The position numbers and the translations under genes were made by a program. A stretch of 64,000 bases of DNA, from positions 5,779,001-5,843,000 of the forward strand of contig CM043967.1 of assembly GCA_014529385.2 (NCBI GenBank), written 5' to 3'. Below, piece after piece: positions 47,458-59,932 of this stretch (the first letter of the stretch is position 1; the number at the start of each line of letters is the position of its first letter). This DNA comes from Adiantum capillus-veneris. Taxonomy: Eukaryota > Streptophyta > Polypodiopsida > Polypodiales > Pteridaceae. The notes below the pieces were generated by a model. It saw nothing but the letters and a program-made list of their open reading frames with translations. It was not told the origin of the DNA and did no database searches.

Positions 47458-48125
47458 TGTAACATTTAATGGCCTAGTAACTTGTGTGTAGTGGAAAATA
47501 GCATAGACATAGTGAGCATTTCATTAGAATAGATTCCTAATGAGCATAGCAAGAGTGCTTGGATGGAGAGAGCGACAAAAAGCATAACAACTAGTTAGAT
47601 AGGCATGAACAATACTTTAAAAGAGAGAGAAGTTAGGCTATTGACAACAGTTGAGGACCGGATTCATATGGAGCCGGTCCCCCCTCCAAACGGCTTTGTA
47701 TTATAGGTTCCCCCCCATCAAGGGAGACATTCTACAATACAATTCTTCGTTTTCCTTCAATAACTAGCTAGTGCAATGAAGATGGAAGCTTCAAGCACTA
47801 GCAAACAATTTAAAACACAACATCAATTCCCTCACGGTCTCAAATCCAACACCTCAAACACCTTCGAAGATGGTGAGAGCTAGCAGGGTATGAGAGTAGA
47901 TTGAGAGGAAGAAGGAGTAGTATTACGAAAATAATATGTATCTCCTCACATAATCACTCATGTTAGCATAGCATAGCTTAGTAATTAGCATGGTAGAGGA
48001 GATGAGCATGCATTGAAGCTTGGCTCTTGGTTGGATTTGCATCACAAAGCCAAGAGTTGTTGGTGTAGGCCTCCCTTCTCACAAGCTTGGAGTAGGTGAT
48101 GAGATTTCCATTAAAGCTTGAGAAG

Positions 48126-48212
<87 letters not shown>

Positions 48213-49098
48213 CTTGCTTCATACATGAGATTCTGTGTGTGTGTGTGTGTGTGTGTTAATGAATTGACAAATTGAGCCCCCTCTCTCTCTTGGTCGACCC
48301 CTCTTGCAAATTATTCTTGCTGGCACCCTATTGGCCCATGCTAGGCTTAGTCAATAAGAATTAAGTAGCATAAGGGATAGCCTTATCACATGTGTCCCCC
48401 TTTCCCCTTTTGTGAGAGCTTTAGGTAATTAAATAATCCAACTAACTCTTATTGGACCCCTTTGTCTTCTGGCCAATAGGAATCAGGCAAGCCATTGAGC
48501 TGCTCTCATAGGACCCCTTGGGAGACTGTCCAATAGACTTCTAGAGAGCTTAATTCTTATTGTTTCTTTTAGTAAGTGTTTTTGAATGAATTAAACTAGA
48601 TTTACTCTAGCCTAATTCTCATTGGTCCACCTCCATGGCCATCCAATAGGATTTGAGTGCACCTTGTGGATATCTGGGCTAGGGAGCTGACATGTGTCCC
48701 TCATTCCCTTTGTGTAAAGGAAGCTTGTGAGTGTGTGTGTGTGTGTGTTTCTTTCTCATCCCCTACTTGCAAGGTTCGCCCCCTCCTTTGTAGGAGTTTT
48801 GAAGACTTTTTGGTACACACACAAAGCATCCAATTTCCTTTGAATTTTGGAACCTTAGCATTTTGGAAGTCTTAATGGGCTGAGCCTTACGTTCTTTAAA
48901 GCCCATTGTTGCACATTGCTCTTTTGCCGATGGCCCCCCCTTTAGTTCCCTATTTTCCCTCTTGTGGATCCATACTGCGGCCAGTCTGCTAGCTTAACCA
49001 ATATTCTAGCTTTTTCTCCCCTGGTACTTCCCCATATCAAATGATCAGTTTAACATGAGAAAATCATTTAGGAGAGTTAGATATTAGTTATTATGACA
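47458..49098 (-). mobile_element. 3' LTR of a truncated chromovirus copy
   Basis: 1641 bp, TGTAACATTTAATGGCC to TTATTATGACA, the chromovirus LTR in inverse orientation. In place of the long CA tract it carries a short GT tract and a long (GA)n array at 48129-48209. It is followed by the complement of the polypurine tract and by integrase sequence, so it is the 3' LTR of a minus-strand element. Confidence 0.88.
48129..48209. repeat. (GA)n microsatellite within the LTR
   Basis: About 40 GA dinucleotides. The sister LTR at 52345-53986 has only a few GA units at the same place (near 53030), so the array expanded in this copy. Confidence 0.95.
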
Positions 49099-51739
49099 TT
49101 ACCTCTCTCTTAAAATCATAGTTGTCCTTGACTATGGTGTAGAGAAGATAAAGCCTACTAATTAGTCCTTTTTCTAGCAGGTAGAGCATCCCTATCTTAC
49201 CCTATGACATCGTTCTAGAATGGATGACTAATACATTTGGTGCTTGAGAGCCTAAGCTACCGCAAGCATGTCTGCACATTAGAAATATCAATCTTCCATA
49301 GTAGAGTAACAAGCTCTATTTGGTGTTTGGGAGACATCGTCTCCGCAAACTCGATTCTAAGCAAGCATACTACTTCACATTTGTGCACAATAAAGAAAAG
49401 AGAGTCTTATAAGACATTTTTTTTTTCATTTTAAACATTTGTACATTTGCTGACTCTAGGGAAGCATTGTAAGCATTGACAAGGTTTAGGTTATCCTTTA
49501 ATTGTATGCCTTGCATCCATCTAGCATTTTCAAAATGATAATTCTTAAACTTAATAAGATATCATCGGATAGTCTTACCGCCTCTTAATATCTTGTCTTC
49601 ATGTCAGAGAATGGACTCGGGCTGCAGCACCTCTTCTTGGTCCTCGATCTCCGGTGTGTCTTCAATAGTTAGTTCTTGAGGTGGCTCTCCTTCGTAAGGC
49701 TTTAGTAGGCTCACATGGAAAGCATTGTGTATGAGTCAATGGGTGGGAAACTTGAGTTGATAGGCCATCTCATTGATTGGTCTAAGAATCTGGAAGGTAC
49801 CATAGTACCTTTTTGCTAACTTAGCATAGTACTTTTGGTGTCCCATAGGATTCTTGCCCGCCGTGTGCCTTAATCGAGCCTTGGGAAATTTAAGTAAGAC
49901 CCAATCATTTCCTTTAAAGGCTTGGGCTCTTCTGTGCTTATTAGCAGCAGCCTTTTGCCTTTGCTGTGAGATAAAGATAGCATCCTTAATCTTTTAGAAA
50001 GATTCTTGTAGGTCTCGGCTATACTCATATGCAACGAAGATCTTCCCATGTACCTTAAGTAGCAGGGGACTTTTTGATCTTCCCTCAATTACCTCGAAAG
50101 GTGCTTTTCCCGTGGAATTATGTACAATGTTATTGTAGGCATACTCCACTAAGGGTAAGTACTTCTCCCATTGGGACCTTTGATCTACTTCCATTACATA
50201 GGCTTTTAGTAGATCAAGAATTGTTAGGTTAGCTGTTTCACTTTGGCCATCCGTTTGCCAATGATAGGCCGAAGAGAAATTTAGCCTTGTCCCTTAATTC
50301 TCAAAGAGACCCTTCCAAAAATTATTGGTCATTCTAGGAACTCTATCCGACACTATGGACATTGGCAAGCCATGGTACTTGAAGATTTGTGAAATGAAGA
50401 GGGCTGCCATTTGATGGGCCTTGATAGTCTTTTTGACAGGTATAAAATGAGCTTGTTTGCTGGACCTGTCTACTTTCGTCCATATTCCCATGGATAGACT
50501 TAGGCAATCCAAAGATAAAATCCATGGATATGCTCTCCCATGATGAATTAGGGATTGGCAAAGGTGGAAGCAATCCAGGTTGCTTCCCTCTATCAAACTT
50601 TGTCTTTTGGCATACCACACATTTAGAAACATACTCTCGTATGTTTGCTTTCATGGTAGGCCAATAGAAATATGTTTCAATCCCTTTTAGGGTAGACTGA
50701 ATCCCTCTATGCCCCGCATAAGGAGGAGCATGAGATTCATACATTACTTTCTCACGTAGTGAGTTAGTAACGCATACTGTATTGCCATAGAGAGGATAAC
50801 CATCTTGTAAAGTAAATGATTCCTCTTTCTTCCCTAGTGCAAGGGCTAAAATATCATCTCTAAAATAGGGATCAATAGCATACTCATCTCTCATAGAAGA
50901 TAAATCATTGTGAGTTGCTACGGAAACCGCATTCATTCTTGGCCGTCTTGAGAGTGCATCGGCTACATTATGCTTGCCAGCAAAGTGAGCAATATGAAAA
51001 TGAAATTGCGAAAGGAAATTTGCCCACCTCATTTGTTTGTCGAAGAGCTTGGTCTACATCATGAAGTACTTAAGACTTTGGTGATCCATTCGTAGAATGA
51101 AAGGAGTCCCCAATAGATAGTGCTTCCATGAGTCTAAGGCGTGTAGAACTCCGAGGAGTTCCTTTTCATATATGCCTAGAGATTGCTCAAGAGGGTCGAG
51201 CCTTCGACTTTCATAGGCTATGGCATGCCCTTCTTGGAGCAAAACAGCTCCAAGCCAATCACCACAAGCGTCACATTAAACCTCAAATGTCTTTGAGAGA
51301 TCTGGCAGTGTAAGCACAGGTTGAGAGATAAGCTTTTCGAAAGCATTGTTCTCCTTGGTAGACCATGTATACCTAACGTTTTTCTTTGTTAGGTCAGGTA
51401 ATGGTCCCGCAATTTGTGAGAACTTTTTTATGTAGCGTTTATAATATGCCTACATACCTATAAAGCTTCTTAGTTCATGAAGATTCCTTGGTTTAGGCCA
51501 TCCTTTTATTACCTCTAGTTTTGATGGATCCATTTGGATGCCATCTTGACAGATAATGTGACCTAAATACTGAATCTCTTGTAAGAAAAACTCACTTTTC
51601 TTTCAATTAACATAAAGTTTATTCTCTCTTAAGACTTGAAATATTACCTGGAGGTGTTGCTTGTGTTCGTCTAATGAATTAGAGTAGATGATGATATCAT
51701 CAAAGAACACTCCAGTAAAGGTTCGGTGAGGCCTGAATA
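49099..51739 (-). pseudogene. Truncated chromovirus interior: chromodomain, integrase, RNase H, RT end
   Basis: Reading leftward from 51739, the fragment starts inside RT (text related to the region after TTFNRLMEKLF), continues through RNase H (51290-51054; catalytic CDACGDWLGAVLL retained, one TAA just before it), integrase (51032-50343, zinc-binding AGHRGIQS and SKCVVCQKTKFDRG; 50632-50294; 50194-49870) and the chromodomain (about 49640-49455). It is close to the element at 33045-42134 but with different lesions. Everything upstream of the RT middle, including gag and the 5' LTR, is missing. The break lies at a fold-back junction (51721-51751). Confidence 0.85.
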
Positions 51740-51751
51740 GCCTCACCGAAC
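51721..51751. other. Fold-back junction with 12 bp inverted repeat
   Basis: GTTCGGTGAGGC (51721-51732), a 7-base loop and the exact reverse complement (51740-51751) form the breakpoint between RT sequence and block X copy 2. The intact element at 37790-37810 has only the first arm, so the second arm was made at the junction. Confidence 0.85.
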
Positions 51752-52344
51752 AATGGTCTTGCAACCAGCAATGTTTCTTTGTTATCTCCCAAATATGATG
51801 GTAAAGTCTTGAGAGTTTGGGAATTTGAAAAGCTCAACCATTCTAATCCCCAATCTCCATACAGAGACTATCCATCTAACTCTATGGGTGGTTTTGTTAT
51901 GTAAAATTTAAGTTATGAGCATATCTAGAAGGAGGTTAGTTGCAACAAAAACACAATTATACTGTGAAAAACTTACAATGTCATGAAGAGTTTTCACCTT
52001 TGAATGTGATGAAGCAAGCGGCACTTCAAAGGGACACTTCATGAGGGAGTTATGAGGTTGAAAAAGAAGAAGGAGAGTACACAGTGCTTTGCAAAAACTT
52101 TGTATGCTTATTATAGAAAACACTCTCCTTTAGGTTTTACAAAAATTAGCTCTTATAATGAATGCAACCTAGAGCTTAGCAATGATGCCCCCAGACTCCT
52201 CCTGCCTAATTGGGCCATGGCATGGGGCAAGCCACACATGCATCATAAAGTCATGAAAATTTATAGTATTATTTTTGAATTGCACATGCCAAATATTGCC
52301 ATTTTTTTCTCTCAAGGCCAATGTAGGTTGCAACCTTGGTACGT
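51751..52344. repeat. Duplicated flank X (copy 2)
   Basis: Second copy of the block at 46864-47457, with point differences and the same LTR insertion point at its right end. Both copies therefore descend from one sequence that already held the LTR. Confidence 0.8.
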
Positions 52345-53986
52345 TGTAACATTTAAATGGCCTAGTAACTTGTGTGTAGTGGAAAATAGCATAGACATAG
52401 TGAGCATTTCATTAGAATAGATTCCTAATGAGCATAGCAAGAGTTCTTGGATGGAGAGAGCAACAAAAAGCATAACACTTAGTTAGATAGGCATGAACAA
52501 TACTTCAAAAGAGAGAGAAGTGAAGCTATTGACAACAGTTAAGGATCGGATTCATATGGAGCCGGCCCGGAGCCGGTCCCCCCTCCAAAAGGCTTTGTAT
52601 TATAGGTTTCCCCCATCATGGGAGACATTTTACAATACAATTCTTCATGTTCCTTCAATAACTAGCTAGTGCAATGAAAATGGAAGCTTCAAGCACTAGC
52701 AAACACTTTAAAACACAACATCAATTCCCTCACGGTCTCAGACCCAAGACCTCACACACCTTCAAAGATGGTGAGATCTAGAGGGGTATGAGAGTAGATT
52801 GAGAGGAAGAAGGAGTAGTCTTACAAGAAAGATGTATATTCTCTGCTGATATGATCACTCATATTAGTAGAGCATAGCTTAGTAATTAGCATGGTAGAGG
52901 AGATGAGCATGCATTGAAGCTTGGCTCTTGGTTGGATTTGCATCACAAAGCCAAGAGTTGTTCGTGTAGGCCTCCCTTTTCACAAGCTTGGAGTAGGTGA
53001 TGAGCTTTCCATTAAAGCTTGAGAAGGAGAGAGAGAGTCTTCTTGCTTCACACATGAGATTTTGTGAGTGAGTGTGTGTGTGTGTGTGTTAATGAATTGA
53101 CAAATTCAGCCCCCTCTCTCTATTGGCCAACCCCTCTTGCAAATTACTCTTGTTGGCACCCCATTGGCCCGTGCCAGATTATCTAGTAAGAATTAAGTAG
53201 CATAAGTGATAGCCTTCTGACATGTGTCCCCCTTTCCCCTTTTGTGAGAGCTTTAGGTAATTAAATAATGCAACTAAACTCTTATTGGACCCCTTTGTCT
53301 TCTGGCCAATAGAAATCAGGCAAGCCATTGGGCTGCTGAATGGTCATTGGACCCCTTGGGAGACTGTCCAACAGTCTTCTAGAGAGCTTAATTCTTATTA
53401 GTTCTTTTAGTAAGTGTTTTTAAATTAATTAAACTAGATTTACTCTAGCCTAATTCTCATTGTTCCACCTCCATGGCCATCCAATAGGATTTGAGTGCAC
53501 CTTGTGGGTATCTGGGCTAGGGAGCTGACATGTGTCCCTCATTCCCTTTGTTTAAAGGAATCCTGTGTGAGAGAGAGAGAGAGAGAGTGTGTGTGTGTGT
53601 GTGTGTGTGTTTCTCTCTCATCCCCTACTTGCAAGGCTCGCCCCCTCCTTTGTAGGAGTTTTGAAGACTTTTTGGTACACACACAAAGCATCGAATTTCC
53701 CTAGTGTTTGACCTTTGGGCACAACCTTTGAATTTTGAAACCTTAGCATTTTGGAAGTCTTAATGGGCTGAACCTTAGGGTCTTTAAAGCCCATTGTTGC
53801 ACATTGCTCTTTTGCAGATGGCCCCCACTTTAGTTCCCTATTTTCCCTCTTGTGGATCCCTATCGCGGCCAGTCTGCTAGCTTAACCAATATTCTAGCTT
53901 TTTCTCCCCTTGTACTTTCCCATATTAAATGATCAGTTTAACATGAGAAAATCATTTAGGAGAGTTAGATATTAGTTATTATGACA
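52345..53986 (-). mobile_element. Solo-type LTR of the chromovirus family
   Basis: 1642 bp, same ends as the LTR at 47458-49098. The right flank TAGGT (53987-53991) matches the target duplication left of the other LTR. No element interior follows, so this copy looks like a solo LTR in the duplicated flank. Confidence 0.85.
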
Positions 53987-53991
53987 TAGGT

Positions 53992-54733
53992 ATTCAATAA
54001 ACCTGTTTTTAAAAGACTTGGACTTGTTTTGGAGGGAAAATTGTGTGTACAACGCCCAAAACATGCTTCTAATTGATGACAATTTTTACAAAGTGTTTCA
54101 AAACCCGAAACAAGATTGGATTATTACTCCTAAGCTAGAGCACTAGACTAATGAGTAGAGAGAATAGTTTCTTATAGAAAACTTTGAAGCCTGACTTTTC
54201 TTTGGCTGCAAACAAATGATCGGGCTGGTTATGTTGCTAATAATGTTTTTGTTACAAGCTTGAATGCCTTTTCTGATGCAATCATCAACAAATTGCATCA
54301 AATAAAAAACGACAAGCTGGAGGCTCTAAGACAACCCGAGCTTCGTCTTGCCAACAAATGGAAGCTGACCTAGAAGAAGAGACAAATGAGAAAGCTAAGA
54401 TGGACATCAAAAAGCAAAGAAAAGGAGCAACAGAGAGAAGACCAAGACCAACAAACATACCAAGATCAGTAGAGCAGACCAAGAGGAAAGAGACCATTCA
54501 CTAGAAGCACCCTTGACTCTAGCATGAAAAGTAGAAAGTATGGCCTCTTTATTTTTAACATGTGCAGCAATAGACCTTTTGTACAATTGACTCTTTTTGT
54601 ATACCGGGCCTTAGTTCTTTGGAGTTGCCAACACTCACTCTTATTGTAAAATTGAAACCTATGTAAAGTCATTTGAACTCGAAAGTTGATGATGAGACAA
54701 CCTTTTCGACTCCCAATAGTTGATTTGGGACAC
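53992..54733. other. Unassigned DNA
   Basis: No gene is supported. Short frames occur on both strands without known motifs. Confidence 0.3.
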
Positions 54734-54870
54734 TAGTTAGCACCAGTGTGCAATATTTAGCATATAATGTATGCTAGCTAGCATATACTATATGGTAGTT
54801 AGTATATACTATATGCTAGTTAGCATATACTGTATGCTAGTTAGCATATACTATAGGCTAGTTAGCATAC
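54734..54870. repeat. 21 bp minisatellite (locus 2)
   Basis: About five or six units of the form TATACTGTATGCTAGTTAGCA, 21 bp each and well conserved. Each unit contains a near-palindrome around TGCTAGTTAGCA. Related to the array at 31372-32071. Confidence 0.88.
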
Positions 54871-56811
54871 TTGAACTTATCAACACATGTATCATTTTGA
54901 GTGAACTTTATTATCCATATCAAAAAGTATAGCCGCGAGCTACATGTCAAATAGAAGAAGACCGGGAGCTACATGTCAAATACCAAAGGGCATGATGTTA
55001 TAGATGGCTTTATAATCTTCAGGGGTGATTGTGTACATTTGCCATCTCTTTTGCATGTGTTCCATGGGTATTTGATACAATGTACAAGATACAAAAGGAT
55101 GTGACCAATGGGTTGGTTGTAGTCTAGCTTGAAGGTGTATGCATCCTCTTGCTTGTAATATAGTCCTTGCACAACATAAGAGCCTTTGTCAATCACATTG
55201 CTCCTCCGGATTCATTGCAAAAGTGTCACCAAGACACAAAGCACTACTTAATGCATCATGGTGGACTTCACACATGAAATTTTCATAGCCAACGATCTAT
55301 TCTTCAAGGGAATCATCAATCAGCATGTCATATTCATACTCAACTTTATTAAACAATGGCATCAGAAGGTGATACTCCCAAGGTTGCACATAAGATTTGT
55401 TAGTGCATCAATTCAACTGCAACTCACGCATGCATCACAAAAGCATGCCAATGATCTTGTGGAAATGGCAATTGGATCATGTCACTTGTGACCTCAAAAA
55501 GCAAACAAGGTGTGGGACTTCTCAAATGTGGCCCAATTCCATTTAACCTCCCTATTTACACCTCCTACTTTGATCTCCCAAAACACACGAGCACATTCCC
55601 TTTCTTTTAAAGGATATAATGCATCTTTTCTCTTTGATAGGTTGCCTTGGAAATAAGAAACCACATCTATAGCACACTTTAAAGTGGCCCCATTAGGCTT
55701 CAGTTGTTCACGTCTCAACAATCTTTTAGCAACTTTGCCTGCACTAGCATTCTCTCCCTTGCCATGTCCAAATCCAAAGTAGAACTAGCTCATCTCCATT
55801 CTTGTCAGTAACATACCTTGCAACAAAATAGAAAGGCCTAATAGCCTTAAATTATGAGGCAAAACCATCTGACCAGACTCAGTGTTCTTTTGGAGTGGCA
55901 CCTTCTCTTTGTAACCAACCACAATGTAGGATAAAACAATGTTGAATAAACAATGTGCCATGCACCTTGTCATCTAATATAAAGAAATGAATTGTCTTGA
56001 CTACTTTCCCTTCCTTGTAGTAAGTCATGTGCACAAAAATGGTTACTTGACTTGAGTGCCAATGCATAGACTAAATCTTATTTTCTCCTTGAATGTATAG
56101 TTTTTCGCAAAATCTACAACTGAAACAACCACATTGTTGAGAAATCTAAGAATAGGGTCCTTGAATTGTTTTGTTTACCATTGAGAGATATAGTTATCTT
56201 TGAATAAAACCTTCAGCTTGGTCTGTAAGAGTTAAAGAAACTCCTAGTACTACAATTTTTTTATTCAAAAGATCTTTTCCCTCTTTTTTTTTTGGTTTCC
56301 ATGCTTATCTCTTGTCTCTATGATATGCTAACAATTTTACAAAGATGTTCTTACTTGGCATTTATATCTCTAAGTAGCATGTTTCTAGCTTCTTGACACC
56401 ACATTTATTACATTCTCCCATCAAACACTCTCTGTTGTGGTGGTAAACAACATCTATCTGCTTTGGGCAGAGAACTGACTATCATAGATGTGTGACACCT
56501 TTGAAAGTGTGACATAAATCCATGAAATCCACGCTAGCTGCATCACCTCTGATGCAAATGCTGCATGTACATTTGCTTGGGCTCCATCATAGCCTGAATG
56601 ATTGAGACTCCATATTGTTAAATGTGTCCTTTAAATGGGACATTTGCACATGGTATTCACAACATCATGTGTATCTATCTTTCAACCACCATACAAAAAA
56701 TGGCTTCATAATCTCAAATGTTATCATACCAATTTTTGCAATCTGGATGCTTTTCTTTGAATTTGTAGTAGAGATCAACCTACAAATATGAGAGAGGCTA
56801 GAAGGATATGT
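54871..56811 (-). pseudogene. Unidentified decayed coding remnants
   Basis: Minus-strand open pieces at 56067-55785, 55721-55494 and 55196-54969 carry non-random protein text, such as LKCAIDVVSYFQGNLSKRKD and SYVVQGLYYKQEDAYTFKLD. They could be exons of one host gene or parts of an unknown transposon. No family was recognised, and stops separate the pieces. The rest of the interval is A/T-rich without supported features. Confidence 0.3.
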
Positions 56812-57182
56812 GTGTGCTAGCTATCTCTTGCACATGCATTATGCTAGCTAGCACTTACAATATGCAAATTAGTATGATAACTTGCACATTCAGTAAGCAA
56901 ACTAACATATTCAAGATTTTAATTTGCACACACGATATGCTAATTAGAAAATATAGTATGCTAATTAGCACATACATTATGCTAACTAGAAACTTAGAGT
57001 ATGCCTCCATGTATAGCTTGTATACTAACTAGCATTTCTCGCATGACAACTAGCACACTCAGTAAGCTAAGTGACATAATCACGATTTCAAGTAGCATAT
57101 ACAGTATGCTAACTACCATTATATAGTATATCATGTGCTAGCTACCATTTAACTATCGTTTTTAGTATGAAAATTAGCACAG
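56812..57182. repeat. 21 bp minisatellite (locus 3), diverged
   Basis: Words such as AGTATGCTAATTAGCACATAC recur at 21 bp steps with substantial divergence. Same family as the arrays at 31372-32071 and 54734-54870. Confidence 0.75.
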
Positions 57183-57545
57183 TGTTATTTCTTTTTCTTT
57201 TTCTCATCAAAGGCAAGCTGTCCAAGTTGAACCTGCTTAATTTTTTTTCTCTCATTGTTTCCTCTTTCTTTGTATCTCATAAACCCTAATGACAATACAA
57301 ATTGGATCCTCTAAGTTGAATTCATTGTCTCCTGCTGCTGTAAAGGATCCCTTTTTCTACTTTCATTTCCAGCCCTTGAACATGCAAGTAAACCTACCAA
57401 ATCAGAATTGCAAGGTATAGTTCGCCATAACTCTATGACATGGGGATGAATTGGGCTACATGGAGAGAATGTGAGGCAAAGGGATACATACTGATTATTT
57501 TGAGGAAGAGGGAAAGAGAGAGAGGGTGAGGCTGTTTGAGTTAGC

Positions 57546-57548
<3 letters not shown>
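57183..57548. other. Unassigned DNA
   Basis: Nothing supported; T-rich tract near 57240 and ordinary A/T-rich sequence. Confidence 0.3.

Positions 57549-57612
<64 letters not shown>
57549..57612. repeat. (AG)n microsatellite
   Basis: About 32 AG dinucleotides. Confidence 0.95.
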
Positions 57613-57613
<1 letters not shown>

Positions 57614-58347
57614 ATTGCAAGATAACGTGCAAGAGAGAGAGCCTATCCATTATCCCACAACTTCAGTAACTGAAAAAGATGAGCACTACCTTTGAACTTG
57701 GCATTAGAGTAAACATAACAATTATTCTTAATTTGAAAATGGACATCCTTGGGTTTTCAATATATGTTGCCAAGCACTACTAACTAGCATTGTCCTGGAT
57801 ATCATCTTTTGTGCATGTGAACATGCTTGTACCTTCGAGTTAACAAAGGTATATTTTAATATACGTATGAGTTTACCCAAAAGAGTTGTGTAAAAAGTAT
57901 GGGACCAAGAAGATTGAAAGGATGTTGGCATCGATGAATATCTTTCCCATAGGTGAGATAAATGTGTTTAGAGAAAGACTAAATAGTAAAGATAATGATA
58001 TCCAAACAACTTCACCGATTTAAATCTAGGAGAAAAGACCAATGAATCTTGATGGCAAGCCTTTAGGAGAACAGAGAATTTAGAATATTGGAGAAACCAA
58101 ACCAGAGGAAGAGGACATGGGAAACATGCAACAGAATGCACATGCACCAAAGTGTAATAGGATACCATCTGATTGAGAGGGATATTCAGTTAGTACATAA
58201 AATCCTCAGAATCAATATGTAGCAACCATATGCACAAAAAAGGAAGCTGAGTCACTCGCAAGACAAAAAGGGAATAAATCATTAAATTGGTCATTACTAG
58301 ATGATTAAGAAGTAGAGAAGTGGAATTTGGGTTCACTATCCACTTGA

Positions 58348-58350
<3 letters not shown>
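57613..58350. other. Unassigned DNA between two GA arrays
   Basis: No gene is supported; short minus-strand frames show no motif. Confidence 0.3.

Positions 58351-58435
<85 letters not shown>
58351..58435. repeat. (GA)n microsatellite abutting an LTR
   Basis: About 42 GA dinucleotides that end exactly where the LTR terminal hairpin GTTGACC-GTTG-GGTCAAC begins. The expected TG at the LTR start is replaced by repeat sequence. Confidence 0.95.
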
Positions 58436-58437
<2 letters not shown>

Positions 58438-59389
58438 GACCGTTGGGTCAACAACACAACATAACTCAAGTTTCGTACCAAAGTCTTATCTTTTGCGAGT
58501 TATGAAATGCTGTGGATTATGGCTATAAACGTCATTTGTAATGAGTAGTTATTCTAGTTTCAGAAGCCGGGGTGCAATGGCACTTCCAGATTGTAAATAC
58601 AAAGCCATTTGACCCTTTCAACCCCATTTTTGGTTAAACCTAAGGTAGCCTTAGTATATAAGGTACCTAGGTCATTTTGTAAAAAAGACCTTAATCATAA
58701 AAAAACTTAGCGCTGCCGTCTACTGTGTGTGAGAGAGAAAGAGAGTGAGCATGAGCTTCATCCTCTCGCTACGCCCGGCTCGCTCAACACATTGGAGATC
58801 TGACTGCACCATTGTTGTAGGCTCGAGGAGAGCTATGCGACGACGTCAAGCATTCCACGTGAGACGAAGCGCACACGTCGACGCATCTACGAGCTATTTG
58901 TGGCCGTAAGTGTATCAAACGATGTCTGTTTTCTGCGTGCTAGTAGTCTATAGAATCGTGGCGACATAAGCTACGCATAGGTACTCATAAATTTCAGTTT
59001 CGGGCACTTTCGAAATTCGGCTCTGTCATCCTACGCGTTTACCGCAGATGGGTTTAGAGTGAGGGTTTTGAGTGTAGAAGCTTAGGGACAGGTGTATCCT
59101 AGTGAGGGGATGGTGTTCCTTAAGTTTTGTACGAATCTGGCATGATTAGGTGAGTTACCTTCCGTATGTGTGTATGTGGCTAGGTGGTGTAGTTGAGAGC
59201 AGTGAGGTTCTTGATTGTGGTTTAGTTTGCCTTCTTGAGTGTTGTATGTGTAGGATGGTCTCAGCCTGACAAGCTAAAGAGATTTCCTCCGTGTGCCTAT
59301 CGTGTCATCTGTGTCCTCAATTGACATTATGTTGATCTAGGTAGTGTTTGCATGCACTTCATGGGTGTGTGAGTCTCCCCCGTCCAACA
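58436..59389 (+). repeat. 5' LTR
   Basis: About 954 bp, ending CCGTCCAACA one base before the primer-binding site. A TATATAAGG box lies at 58655-58663. A half-site of the leader palindrome, CATCCTACGCG, lies at 59027-59037. The left end is uncertain because the GA array directly adjoins it. Confidence 0.7.
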
Positions 59390-59390
59390 T

Positions 59391-59408
59391 TGGCGCCGTT
59401 GCCGGGGA
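59391..59408 (+). promoter_or_regulatory. tRNA-Asp primer-binding site
   Basis: TGGCGCCGTTGCCGGGGA is the exact complement of the 3' end of plant tRNA-Asp(GTC), including CCA. This is the standard primer site of Athila/Tat-type elements. Confidence 0.92.
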
Positions 59409-59932
59409 CACAAGGACCTAAGTAGGTTTCCTACTAACACTCGTGTGATGGTTGCTTGATTTAGTTTCGGCTAAAGAAAGCGTTTTTCTTAAGTGGATCC
59501 GGAAGAGGATATTTCGTGATCAAGTGGATAGCCAGAAAGCGTGTGTCTGGTCGAGGGTCTGCGACTAGATAGGTTTAGTTAGGATCTGTGGATTAGAGTA
59601 GTTGTTGGTGGTTGAGTGATTTGTGAGGTGATAAAAGCGTTTACTAGTCTGTGTGTGGCAGTGAAGTGTTTTTCTACTCATAGATGCAAAACCCCATATG
59701 ATTTGTAGGAGTAGCTTTAGGTAAGTGATTCGATTCTGATCTAGAGCTATTCAGCATTGAATTATTCGCTTAAGTGCTTGATTGCATTTGAAATCACGAA
59801 AAAGTGTGCTTTTGAGGGTAAAAATGCATTAAACAAGCTTTTGTGGATATTTTTGTATGACTGACTGATGCTGTGCATATAAAACAGCATTTGCAAGGGT
59901 TCTGTGAAGAAAACCTGCAATTCTGTAAACAT
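59409..59932 (+). mobile_element. Leader, first part
   Basis: Untranslated region between the primer-binding site and the palindrome array. No ORF or repeat is supported. Confidence 0.5.

Noticed and set aside
59391-59408. tRNA-Asp gene fragment
   Set aside because: Only the 18 bases complementary to the tRNA 3' end are present, directly after an LTR. This is a primer-binding site, not a tRNA gene.
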